DNA of 64,000 nucleotides from Stichopus chloronotus (taxonomy: Eukaryota > Echinodermata > Holothuroidea > Aspidochirotida > Stichopodidae), in the NCBI GenBank assembly GCA_021234535.1, contig CM037832.1, forward strand, positions 38,575,929 to 38,639,928, read 5' to 3'. A program made the translations under genes and the position numbers. Under the pieces are notes generated by a model. The model saw only the letters and a list, made by a program, of their open reading frames with translations. It had not been told where the DNA came from and ran no database searches. Every line of letters starts with the position of its first letter. Positions within the stretch are counted from its first letter, which is position 1. Below, one piece after another: positions 53,693-64,000 of this stretch.

Positions 53693-55026
53693 GACGGTAA
53701 ATAAATTCTTCTTTCAAGATGTACATACACATATAATTTCTTTATTTGTTTTTCATTATATCTTTACGTTAAAACAGTGTATCAATTTCAGCAAACCTGC
53801 ATATTTAACATTTCATATAAACAATTTGTAATTTTTAAGAATTTCACATATACCTGTCAGACACAAATAGCCTTTACCTCCAACAGTGACACAAGCAAGT
53901 AACTTAACATAAAAGCTATAACGGAACATTGACCAAATAAAGAACTAAATAATTACCAATCGTTGCATCTCCAGCTCTACAACATCCATCCAGCAGTGTG
54001 CAGCATCAATTAAAGGAATGTCGTACACAGTAACACCCAGTAACGCTCGCACAGCAGTTGCACGTCAGCGTCCACGCTTGAACGCTCCAGCCAACACCCC
54101 AAATACAACCATTGACCTCCCTGCTAGACTCGCGTGGAACGTTATTCAAACTTGCCGCTACATAACCGACCCCGAATAAGTCCACACGCAGTGACTTATT
54201 CCAACAGTTACAAATGAAAAAAAAAAAACACTAGAAAAGTGGTTACCAAAATCGTAACCACACTGTTTGTGAGTTCATGTAGAGGAGAAGTTATTTACGT
54301 TCTTTTGTGACCGTCGGTTGGTCGTAGAAGGGGAATTTCTATATTTGTTTTAACAGATAAGGCCACATTAATATATTTAAGAAGATGGAAGCCGTGTCTA
54401 GATTCTCCAATATATTTGTGACAAACTGTTGGAGCCAAAACGTAAAAACGTCGAATACTGTACATGATGCCAATCTTGGGTTGGAGGCTACTGCAGGCTA
54501 CTAGAAGTATTTAGATCTACTATGCTACAGGTCGCGTTTGGTTGCAATTACTTCAGGGTTAATGATGACATTCAACCCAAACTTGGAACTGATTTTTTTT
54601 TGTCAGTGAGAAACCCAAGGGATGTCATGCTCAGATCCTTCGTGCTGCTGGCTGTGAGCTCTTTCCTGTACTTTCACCAGATGTGATCATGTATTCATGC
54701 ATGTCTGGAGTCATGGTCAGCGGTCACGTGCCCAGGTGCATTTCCACTACAAACTGTCCTCTGACTTTCATTTATCATCATAAAGTTTGAATCATATTTT
54801 GAAAGAAAATGTCTATTTTACCATACAGTTCTACATACCTTGCTAGATTCAACGAGCCAAACAAAACTATGGGAAGCAATAGCCTACTGTCAGCCTGACT
54901 TGCTGCATTCTTTATCATACTAGATAACAGTTAAAGACTGTCAAATGCCAAGAGCCTTGGAAAAGTAACATATGACTGAAGTTGTGAGTGGAACATAATG
55001 GTTAGTAGAACAGTAATTGCTTTCAA
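53693..55026. other. Intergenic DNA
   Basis: AT-rich DNA with a poly-A run near 54218-54230 and an imperfect inverted pair gtggttac / gtaaccac at 54240-54262. No gene recognised. Confidence 0.4.
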
Positions 55027-56880
55027 TGTTCTTCTTCTTTCTTCTTTTAAATACGGTGAGACATCCAAACAAGGACATTAGTACACCACGTACGCGCCGG
55101 GACTGAGGTCGGTCAAACCCTCAGTAAATTAATAATAAACTCCACAGACTTATGGTGACTAACGGCACTCTCGATAAGACTGCCAGGGAGATCATTCCAA
55201 TCCCGAATTGTGTTTGTGATAAAACTGTATTTGAAGCAATTTGTCCTAGTAGAGGGGGTGCGGTAGTACAAGGCATCCACGTTGCGGGTAATGCGAGTGG
55301 GTTTACAAAGGCCAGACAGAGGGATATTAGCTTGACCATGGATACCTTTTACGAGAATTTGAAGCCTACAACGCCTACGGCGATCATATAAAGTGTCGAG
55401 ACCAAGATCTTTCAAAAGGGTAGTCATCGAACCAACTTCACGGGAGTGCTCGTTGGCAATAAACCGAACAGATCTCCTTTGTACTCCTTCAAGTTTATCC
55501 TTTAGTGACGCCCTGATAAGGATTCCAAACGGAACAAGCATACTCCAACAAGGCCTAAGTAAACTTTTATAGGCAGCCAGTTTAACTTCTTCCTTAGGAC
55601 AAAAAGAGGTTCCTACGTCGTAACAGGCCCTGAACCTTGTTTCCTCTATTACAATCAAACTGTATATGATTTCCCAAATTGAAATTCTTGGTTATGGTCA
55701 CCCCCAAGTACTTAATAGAATCTGCCCTCGTCAGATCAACCCCATTGAGGGTATACTTAACGATTCTTGGATTGCGTTTCCTAGTAACAGACATAACATT
55801 ACACTTTCCAGGATGAAATCTCATGCCCCAGGTTTTGGCCCATTGGCCCAGGCAAGAAATGTCTCTCTGTGGCTCTCTACAGTCATTATGATTTTCAATG
55901 ACCCTATAACAAACACAATCGTCAGCGAATAACCTAACTTCAGACGAAGCAGCATCAACAATATCGTTTATATGACAGGAAGGTACTGGTCCCAGAACAG
56001 ACCCATGAGGAACACCAGAAAGAACCGGCAGATGCAGATTTAGTACCATTAACAACAACGATTGTGAGCGATCAGAAAGAAAGTTATCTACCCAATTAAT
56101 GACTTGACCAGAAACCCCTAAAGAGTATAACTTCGTCTTGAGGAGTTCATGAGGAACAGTATCGAGGCCTTCTCAAAATCTAAAATAAAGACATCGACCT
56201 GTTTATTTTTATCCAAGGCCGCGGCCCAATCGTCAATAGACACCAACTGCGTATCACAACTGTGATTCTTTCTGAAAGCATGCTGCTTATTGGAAAGGAT
56301 TTTATTCTTTTCATAGTGGTCCATCAGGTTTGAGCAAATAATATGCTCCAACAATTTACAGCAAATATAAGTCAGAGAAACAGGGCGATAGTTGAATGGG
56401 AGCGAGATATCATTTTTCTTAAAAATTGGACAAACATTTGCTCTTTTCCAGTCCGTGGGAATATGACCACTGGTAATTGACTGCTGGAAAAGGTGACTGT
56501 TCATTGGTGCCAGATCAGTCGCAAGCTCCGAAGGACCCATGGGTGTATGTTGTCGGGACCCATAGCTTTACTAACCTTTAGGTTTTTCAACAACTTTTCA
56601 ACCCCGAAGATGGAGATGGAGATATCCCTCATTTTACTACAAGTAGGCCTCTGGAGAGGAACAGAGTCGAGGGGCTCTCTAGTAAAAACACTACTGAACT
56701 GACTATTAAGGGCCTCAGCCTTATCCTTATCACTGTTAGCAATTTTACCATCCAAAGACTGTAAAAGGGGGATACTATATTTATCCTCCTCTGACCATTA
56801 ATATACTTCCAGAAGGGTTTGGAATCGTGAGTATGTTTGAGGAAGAAGTACATGAGAGAATTTATTTTCCATTTTGCTCT
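55027..56880 (-). pseudogene. Non-LTR retrotransposon reverse transcriptase (CR1/Jockey-like), dead and 5'-truncated
   Basis: On the minus strand, in order: KNLKVSKAMGPDNIHPWVLR, GHIPTDWKRANVCPIFKKND, NYRPVSLTYICCKLLE, NKQHAFRKNHSCDTQL, then SGVPHGSVLGPV, LFADDCVCY (FADD catalytic box), KTWGMRFHPGKCNVM, IKYLGVTI and the C-terminal tail VQRRSVRFIANEHS to the stop near 55115. These are the ordered RT blocks of target-primed LINE elements. They are spread over at least three frames with gaps, so the copy is inactive. A short agaagaaagaagaag tail ends it near 55027. The endonuclease domain is absent, as expected for 5' truncation. Confidence 0.9.
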
Positions 56881-57968
56881 TTGTGTACTGTACTCAATGT
56901 AGTGAGCTCAGTGCTAGTTTCTACAAGTGTTATATTTAATATTTTGACAAGCGGAGACTGAATAGGTCCTATATATTTTAGACAAGAAGCATAGGCTTCG
57001 TAGTTTGAATATCATGATACATTGCAGCCTTCACCTTGGCGGGTAGGGTGGGATATTGTGACATTTCCAAAAGTAAATTCAAAAGATGCAACTATGGCTA
57101 CAGTTTCAGTCTGTCGTTTCCAAAATTTTACTCTCCTTTTCAAATAATTAATAGTAATCTTGCTCCAATAGTATATATGTTAGCTGTAGGCCTATATTAA
57201 AACATCTGTATATGTGAACAAAAAAGGAAGAAAAAGGTAATAGCAAAAATAAGACATAAGCAAATAAGTCAAATGCCAACCAAGTCTAGTCTCTTTTCAG
57301 TGTGGCAGGTACCTGCTCTTAGGTCCTTAATTCACTAGGCTGCTCAGTCACTTGCTTCCGAGCTACGTTTAGGCCTTAGAATAAGGGAGTGGCTAATGTT
57401 AATAACTTTTGTACACCCTTTATGTCCAGCTGACTGATCTGCAAAAATTTTCTTGTTCTTCTTTTCAGTCAACCACTGACCACATGTGAATTAATTTGAA
57501 GTGACGAGCTCCTTAAATAAAATCAGTCATGCCCCTAGTTCGTGCTCAGTCTGCCTGCTTCAGATATAAAAAAAAAAAAACCCTATTGAAACCCCTCCCC
57601 ATCCAAGTTGTCTGTTTAGTAGAATAAAACATGGATGTGCCTTCCTATTTTATATCAAGTAGCCAATCTCCACTGAACACGAGAGAACTGTTACGAATGG
57701 TAGGCTATACAAAACTGCAAATTCATACCAGGGCGACTTGTCTTCTTCCCAGAGATGCCGAGTTGCCTGATGTGTATAGGCACTTAGTACATGCCGAGTT
57801 GTCAGACTTCCCAAAGGCACTAAAAAGTGTGAAGCTGTTTTGTCTTACATGGGCGAGTTGTCCATGCCTTTAGTGTGTTCTTTGAACGTTACTCTTTTTC
57901 AGTACACTTTAAAACAAATTTAAACCCCTTTCGACAATTTCTGTTGACAAGACAAGTTGGACAAAACT
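56881..57968. other. Intergenic DNA, nothing recognised
   Basis: AT-rich with a poly-A run near 57570-57581. A plus-strand frame at 57631-57873 (80 codons) is not identified. Confidence 0.4.
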
Positions 57969-58193
57969 TTACTCGTCATTGTCAAGAGCTGAAAAACACT
58001 TTTTAGGCCAAAATACACATTTAAAAAGGACAAAGAAATCGTCAGGAATAAGCCGCCTCGATTTCTGCCGTGCAGTTTGCACACACGTACTCGCGCCCAA
58101 GTATGCCCAGAGGCAAACTATGCTCCGTGGATACCAATCGTCCGATGAACATTTACTGTAGGCCTGTATATTACGTACGTGACATGCCGCCAT
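57969..58193 (-). CDS. Candidate first exon of an unknown minus-strand gene
   Basis: ATG at 58193 sits in ggcaATGGCGGCatg, a good start context and also a YY1-like motif often found at promoters. The frame gives 74 codons (MAACHVRNIQAYSKC..., later RQKSRRLIPDDFFVLF) and ends in TAA at 57969, but a donor-like GTAAAG (GACGA|GTAAAG) just before the stop would allow splicing. The DNA at 58050-58250 is CpG-rich compared with its surroundings. No family is recognised and no downstream exon can be assigned. Confidence 0.25.
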   Translation of the reverse strand: MAACHVRNIQAYSKCSSDDWYPRSIVCLWAYLGASTCVQTARQKSRRLIPDDFFVLFKCVFWPKKCFSALDNDE

Positions 58194-58801
58194 TGCCGCG
58201 CCGTTGTTTACGGTACTACTGAAGTCGGTACACTACTACGGCTCAGACGATTACTGTTTGCATACTGACAGCTTATACAACAAGTATGTAGTAGCCTATT
58301 ATACAAAATAACAGCGTTTCTTTAAAAGGCACCGTTTTGTGCATCAAAGATATGTAAATTTTTAATCTTCGAAACAAGTGTTATAGGTATCACAGAGATG
58401 TCATGCTGGTGACCATGTATGTCACAATTATTTGTCAAAATTCCAGACTTAAGCTGTGTAACTGGAGATAAACTGAACGAAAGAACCTGTCACGTGATTG
58501 AAAGGTACGAGCAGGAACGCTATACTGTTTATGATGACTCATAAACAGTAAAAAAACATGCAAATACAAACATGCAATACATAGCCTGAACAAACCAAAC
58601 AAATTGTCTTAACCAATGATTTCAACATGCAGATGACACAAACTTAGAATATCCACTATATATATAATCAAATAAGACATTACAGTGTCACTAATTAAAC
58701 CAAAGCGTTCGATCTGAAACAAATAATTAAAATTCGTTGTAAAGTACATTACATAGCAATTTCTACACGACCTTTACCTTTCTTCGATTCTTCCATTTTA
58801 C
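58194..58801. other. CpG-richer start, then AT-rich DNA; possibly BEL 3' region
   Basis: 58194-58260 is CpG-rich and may be promoter. 58450-58800 follows the BEL pol stop on the minus strand and may hold an LTR, but no paired LTR was found to prove it. Confidence 0.3.
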
Positions 58802-61054
58802 TCAGTTTACATTGACTCCATTTTCTTCGTCGTCATCCTCAAGTAAACAAAGTTTAGTAATCTGACGCTTAAAATACTTATGCTCGACCCTCACTTCGAC
58901 CTGACGGACCAGACCAAGCTTATCGGGATACACCTGGACTACCATCCCTAAGGATAATTTTCCTGGGGTGTACCCTCGTCAACCAAAAGCACTAAGTCGT
59001 TCACTTTGTAATTTTTACGTTTATTATACCATTTCTGACGCTCTTGTAACAATGTAAGGTATTCTTGGAGCCAATCTCCAAAACTGATTAACTAAATACT
59101 GACATTGACGCCATCGACGCCTACCATACCCTTCATTTTATTGAATGCCCCCGGGGACAAATTAGTGAGCCCCCAAGAGGAGAAGGTGATTTGGTGTCAA
59201 AGGTTCCCTGTCCTAGGATCAAGACTTATTTTGGTTAGTGGCCTAGAGTTCAGAATTGCCTCCACTTCTGTCAGGGTTGTTTCCAGTACTTCGTGAGTCA
59301 CTGTCTGTCCCTTCAACAAGACCTTCATTATTCGTCTAACTGACCTTATCATACGCTCCCACACGCCTCCATGTGGTAGCTGTTGGTGGGTTGAAATTCC
59401 ACTCAATCCCCTTTCTGCGCAAGTGACGACCGATTTTGTTTCCATCTAAACCTGCCAGGGCCTCTTGCAGCTCCTTGTCTCCTGCCTTAAAATTGGTGCC
59501 ATTGTCGCTAAAAATTCTTTCTGGTGGCCCTACGACAGATAAATCTTCTTAAGGCGTTGATGAACGAATCCGTGTCCATTGAGTCAATAACTCGATGTGA
59601 ACTGCCCTAATGGCCAAGCATGTGAAAATGCACCCCCACGTCTTCACGGAACTCGGCCTCTCTTCACCAGAAGGGGTCCAAATAGGTCAATACCCACGGT
59701 AGAGAAAGGTGGCTTATTCGCGGTAACTGGAGAGGCTGGTAGATCCGCCATGTATTGTTGACCTGGGGTTGCATTTCTCTTCTTGCATGCGAAACTTCCC
59801 TCCTCCAGCTCCTCCACGCATGACCCAGTAGTGGTTCCGTAAAGACGTCATACTAGCTCCCATATGGCCCACGGTTGAATGGTGGTGTCCTATTATGAGC
59901 CTGGTCACATGATGGTCTGAAGGGAGAATCATAGGATGTTTTTGATTGTACTGTAACTGGTGTTTTCAAACATCTTTCGATCTTCACACGCTCTAGCTGT
60001 TGTGATTCCAGCAACCAATCACGCCATCTCTGTTCTTCTTGTCGGCCCACTCGTTCATCCCATCGGAGATCTTTGGCACAAAGGTCTTGCATCAGAATCT
60101 TTGCTCTCAGTGTGAAAGGGGCCACAAACCCTAACGGATCAAAGAGGGAACTCGTAGCAGACAATATAGCCCTCCTGGTTGGTTGTACATCCTTTAGGGA
60201 GACTAAATGTGAATTTGTCTACCTTCAGCACTCCCACAGCACTCCCAAGCACTCCCAAGGTTCGCTCAAAGGGCATGTGATCTAGGTCGCAATCAACTAT
60301 GGACTTCACCCTTTCGGTATTCTGGACATCGGATAGCACTTCGGGTTGGTTGCTGACCCACTTCGTCATCTTAACTCCACCTCTCCGTAACATCTCGCAC
60401 AGTTGGGGGATCAATCCTTTAGCTTCCGACACTGTCCACCGACTTCAGGCAATCGTCTGCGTAAAAATTTTCGAAAACTGTTTTGACGACATCGTCGTCG
60501 AAGTCTGATCTGTTCTCTTCCGCTGTCCTTCGCAAAGCAAAGGCAGTGCAGCTAGGCGACGACGTGGCCCCAAATATGTGTACTAACATCTGGTATTGTC
60601 TGACTGGTTTCAGTATATCACCGTCTTGCCACCACAGGAATCTAAGCAAATTAAAATCCCTTTGAGTCCCTCTCACCTGGTGAAACATGGCTTCTGTGTC
60701 ACCAACGACAGCAATCTGTTCTTCTCTGAAACGAGTAAGGACACCGATGAGGTTGTTAGTGAAATCTGGTCCCTGTAGTAATTGATTGTTAAGGCTCTTA
60801 CCTTCGAACTCATCCGCACAGTCAAAAACCAAGCGGACCTTGCCTGGTTTCTTCGGGTTCACGACGGGGTGATGAGGAAGATACCACACTCCTGGTACCC
60901 CCTGGCAGGAAATCTCTGGTTCCGGGATCTCCCTTGCATAGCCCTTCTCCAGGTAGTCCTTGACCTGAACCCTGTATTGTTCGTATGGATCTGTGTTTCG
61001 TTCAAACCGACGTTTCAGTCCCATGAGTCTCGACATAGCCATCCCAGCTAACAA
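58802..61054 (-). pseudogene. BEL/Pao retrotransposon pol, frameshifted and internally deleted
   Basis: On the minus strand, in order: RT (61054-60419; GVWYLPHHPVVNPKKPGKVR, FDCADEF, HIFGATSSPSCTAFAL, catalytic FYADDCL); then in a second frame the RT-RNase H linker (60432-60139); then in a third frame the A17-type block LFDPLGFVAPFTLRAKILMQ (60164 on). Immediately after CLKTP the reading jumps to the integrase zinc region (DHHVTRLIIGHHHSTVGHMG, about 59930-59800), so several hundred codons including RNase H are missing. The integrase core ([48 protein letters not shown]) and C-terminal domain (NYKVNDLVLLVDE) run to a stop at 58804-58802. There are many frame changes, so it is inactive. Confidence 0.9.
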
Positions 61055-61310
61055 ACTTACGTTGTTACAACGTTGTGGTTACGTTTCGTTTTCGTTGTGG
61101 TAACGTTATGAAATTACCTTGTAGTTACGAAATTTTGTAGACTCCACCCGACGTAATTATAACGTTATTTCAAAACCAAGATATAACGTTTTATTTACGT
61201 TGTTTTTACGTTATTTTACGACGTTTCTTTTTAAGTTAAAATAACGTTCATTCTGTACGTTTTAGTTACGTTGTGAAGTTACGTTATTGTAACCAATTGA
61301 TGAAAGGACA
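61046..61310. repeat. AACGTT-rich repeat, probable end of a DNA transposon
   Basis: Dense repeats of acgttgttacaacgttgt, ttacgttattttacg and related sequences abut the truncated N-terminal edge of the BEL RT. Such TAACGTT-rich ends occur in terminal inverted repeats of animal DNA transposons. The other end is not seen. Confidence 0.55.
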
Positions 61311-62329
61311 ATGTACTTCTTGGAAAGAAACAATGAGACAACGAATTTTTAATGATACACAGTCATCGATATTTATTGCTATCTCGGAAAATAAACAATA
61401 TATGCAATAATAGAATAGGTGATGATTGCATACATGCTTCTTAACTGTCACACATGGCAGCTTTAATCAAGACTTAATTACTTACATTACAGCTAATTAG
61501 CCAACAATGATATTCAGACAAGTACATCTTAACACTTTTGAAGGATTTTTCATTTCTATGATCTTCCTAATGTCCAATACCAGAAAGCAGTGAGCAACCA
61601 ACCAAACATCAACAAATTTTCCAGTCACTGCTATTTTGCAAACGAATAGAAGTTACTTTAAAAATTTTAGTAATTTCACATGTAAAAATACACACGGAAG
61701 ACTAATGTGGAATGGCGTAAAAAATCGAAACCACAAATACACTCAAGATAAAGTTTAAAAACGCGAGCAAAAAAATCTGCCTTTCAACACAAAAATAATA
61801 CAAAATACTGAAAACAAACAAAGGTTGCTCTAACAATTATTCAGAAGAAAACCCATGAAAGTCCATGATCAATGAGATTTCACCTTGAAACTTCCCTATG
61901 ACCCAAGGCCATAAAACTTCTTATTTCCCAAATAAAATTATGTTGAAGTTTTCGAGGAATTGTAAGGCTAAATCCCTCTACGTGAAGGAGCTCAAGGTGG
62001 AGGTCAGCTTTGCCAATTTTATCCTCATTTGCAAGAGTATATGGGGCAAAATGAAACCATTTCAATGATCATGGGCTATGTCTATTTCTCAATACAAATA
62101 TCTTGATTAATGTATAAAAAAAAAAAAAAATGTGTTTAGAATTCCTTCTTTTAAATTTGTGGATTCATTTTTTTTTCACTTTCAAAATTTTTGTTATAAA
62201 ACTTAGGCCCTCTCAAATAAAAAAAAAAAAAAAACACTTTTTCTTTTACGAATATATTACTGTTACGCCACTGTAAGTATGTAACAAACATACTGCACAC
62301 CAGGCTTCCTCAATTGAATTTGTTTTAGC
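61311..62329. other. AT-rich DNA, nothing recognised
   Basis: Poly-A/T runs near 62117 and 62218-62234. No coding sequence supported. Confidence 0.4.
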
Positions 62330-62551
62330 CAGTGGCGTACCAACAACATTTTAAGAGGGGAGGGTCAAACATTGGATAAGAGGCAAATTTATGCTCTGAA
62401 AATTTCAACTGACCTCATGAGGGAAGGAATTTGGCATGGGGTATTGTAACATTAACCTACAGTCAGATCTGGTGAATTTTAGAGGGGGGGGGCAATGCCT
62501 CCATCTGTGATACTACCTAGGTGAACCCCCCAGTTCTACACCTACTGTATG
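62330..62551. mobile_element. Possible small hAT-like repeat (cagtggcgtacc end)
   Basis: The left end cagtggcgtacc is typical of hAT-derived repeats. Flanks gttttagc (62322-62329) and gttttaac (62552-62559) match at 7 of 8. The right end (inverse cagtaggtgtagaac) matches the left only loosely. A poly-G patch lies at about 62484-62492. Confidence 0.4.
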
Positions 62552-62559
62552 GTTTTAAC

Positions 62560-64000
62560 GCCACATGGATTATTTCTATATAATGCCACACTGATCTCTG
62601 TCCTGGTGAGGGCTACACATCAGGTTTCTGTAACATCCAGGAAAAGATAGATTTTTCTTTTTCACTGGAATATGTATGCAAATTTCAATTGTATGTTGCT
62701 TGCCCACGCATACTGAAGAAAAACATGTACAGTAAATCAAAAGTATGACCTTCAACTGCTCTAGACATTGCAAAATTGCAATAGCTAACAAGCTAAGCAT
62801 ACACCTTTAAATGACCACTATCTTTACAATACTTAACTACTACGAAATCGACAATCTGATTTTTTGCTGTGGTCAAACTTGGGACGCTCCTCAACTATCT
62901 TCAACTACATGTACTGTAAATCAAAAAAAAACCAACCGTGAGTGATCGGTAAATAAATAACTGTAAAAATACCTGGCAAAGTCACGGTCAATGTTTTTCA
63001 TATCTTCTTGATTCTCTTTCAAGAACCAATGATTAATCTTACAGTAGTGCAGACACTTGTGCAAGCTGACTAAGAGCAATTCCCAGTTACCCAGTGAAAG
63101 AATGTCTGACTGTGACCCAAGGACAGTGCCAAGAGATTGCCCATGATACAGTAGGCATAATCAAAATAAAGCACAGTGAATACAGTATGTACCCATGTTC
63201 AGCTTTCATTCGCTGACTTCCTGATATCCATATCCACTAGATTTCCCCAAGTACAGTGGAAAACAGCATTTGTCTGTAATTGCCACATGAATCTCCACAG
63301 GAATTTTATCGAATTAATAAAAAGAACATATTGCTTTGGTCACTGTAAGGTGTGCAGTACATTCAAAATGAAAAAAAAAAAAAAGGGCAGGTGTACAATA
63401 AGAGAGAGCTGCAATATGAGATAATTCGAGAATAACAAATATCATAATCATGGCAGGTGGAGGACTGTATTAAAAAAAACAATTTTCTCAGGAATCTTGT
63501 TGGACACATACCTGTACACTGAAAACTGGTTGAAAAGAAAAACAATAATGTTCTGTACTCAACAATTCTCAAACGATAGGTTGCAAACCAACTGTGTGGG
63601 CTGGCAGATGATTTCTGTTGTGTTGCAAAAAACTATAACGGTTGCTTAAGCCCAAAACAACTTCTAGACTACTAGAAGAGCTGTCGCAGTCACCTCTCTT
63701 ATCAGTCGATCCCATCCCACCTTCTTGTAATGCTGTGTAGGCTCTCAGTATGTCTCTTGCTGTAGCTAAGCCTTAAGATTTTATCCATGTGTACTTGATA
63801 GTAGGGCCACCGGTTACAGTACAGTAGATGTAATCAAAATGGTTCAAAACAGAAAAGGTGTGAGTACAGCTTCAATCCAGGTCGAAGTCTTCGTATACCC
63901 TCCTTGAGTGCTAGTGTGCATGCTCACGCTAAACATGTGCAACCTGCAATTCTGTGATAGAAAAATAACAAACCTAAATAGTTAATAACTGAATTCATCA
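62560..64000. other. AT-rich DNA to the window edge, nothing recognised
   Basis: A poly-A run lies at 63369-63384. Short frames (62576-62800, 63176-63424, 63363-63572) have no family features. Confidence 0.4.

Overview
The window is eukaryotic genomic DNA: AT-rich, with GT-AG introns, widely spaced short exons and many transposable elements. Anoctamin exons, an arylamine N-acetyltransferase-like gene, and DIRS, Gypsy, BEL/Pao, CR1/Jockey-like and hAT elements together suggest a marine invertebrate. An echinoderm, possibly a sea cucumber, is my best guess, but nothing in the sequence settles it.

Host genes. Three plus-strand exons (5594-5725, 7501-7617, 9157-9207) encode the C-terminus of an anoctamin-10-like protein. 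Two more plus-strand exons (45257-45472, 46917-47108) encode the segment that comes immediately before that C-terminus in the same family. The two blocks abut exactly and in phase in protein order, but their genomic order is reversed. This means either two tandem paralogues each seen in part, or a rearranged or misassembled locus. A minus-strand arylamine N-acetyltransferase-like gene lies at 39220-40170, with a possible first exon at 43911-43997. A possible minus-strand first exon with a CpG-rich start lies at 57969-58193. No other host gene is recognised with confidence.

Mobile DNA from left to right. 1-4816: decayed DIRS-type tyrosine-recombinase retrotransposon with an internal complementary region and a right inverted repeat. 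18106-22802: nearly intact Ty3/Gypsy element with near-identical LTRs, a 5-bp target duplication and one in-frame TAG between gag-protease and RT. 22.8-27.4 kb and 35.6-37.0 kb: a modular ~130-bp repeat family. 25.21-26.79 kb and 50.13-51.71 kb: an inverted pair of ~1.6-kb elements carrying a BEL/Pao-like gag fragment. 28.4-34.6 kb: a region bounded by inverted arrays of a GCGTTCGAATA motif. 33578-33889: a fold-back element. 35977-36227 and 41496-42929: non-autonomous hAT elements with 8-bp target duplications. 52202-52301: a 100-N assembly gap beside a DIRS terminal fragment. 55.03-56.88 kb: a dead non-LTR reverse transcriptase. 58.80-61.05 kb: a decayed BEL/Pao pol with an internal deletion. 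61.05-61.31 kb: an AACGTT-rich transposon-end repeat.

The rest is intronic or intergenic sequence with microsatellites. The points most worth following up are the reversed order of the anoctamin exons, the missing GT donor at the end of the 46917-47108 exon next to a possible hAT insertion, the Gypsy element with a single stop between its two polyproteins, and the inverted GCGTTCGAATA arrays around a 5.4-kb unexplained interior.
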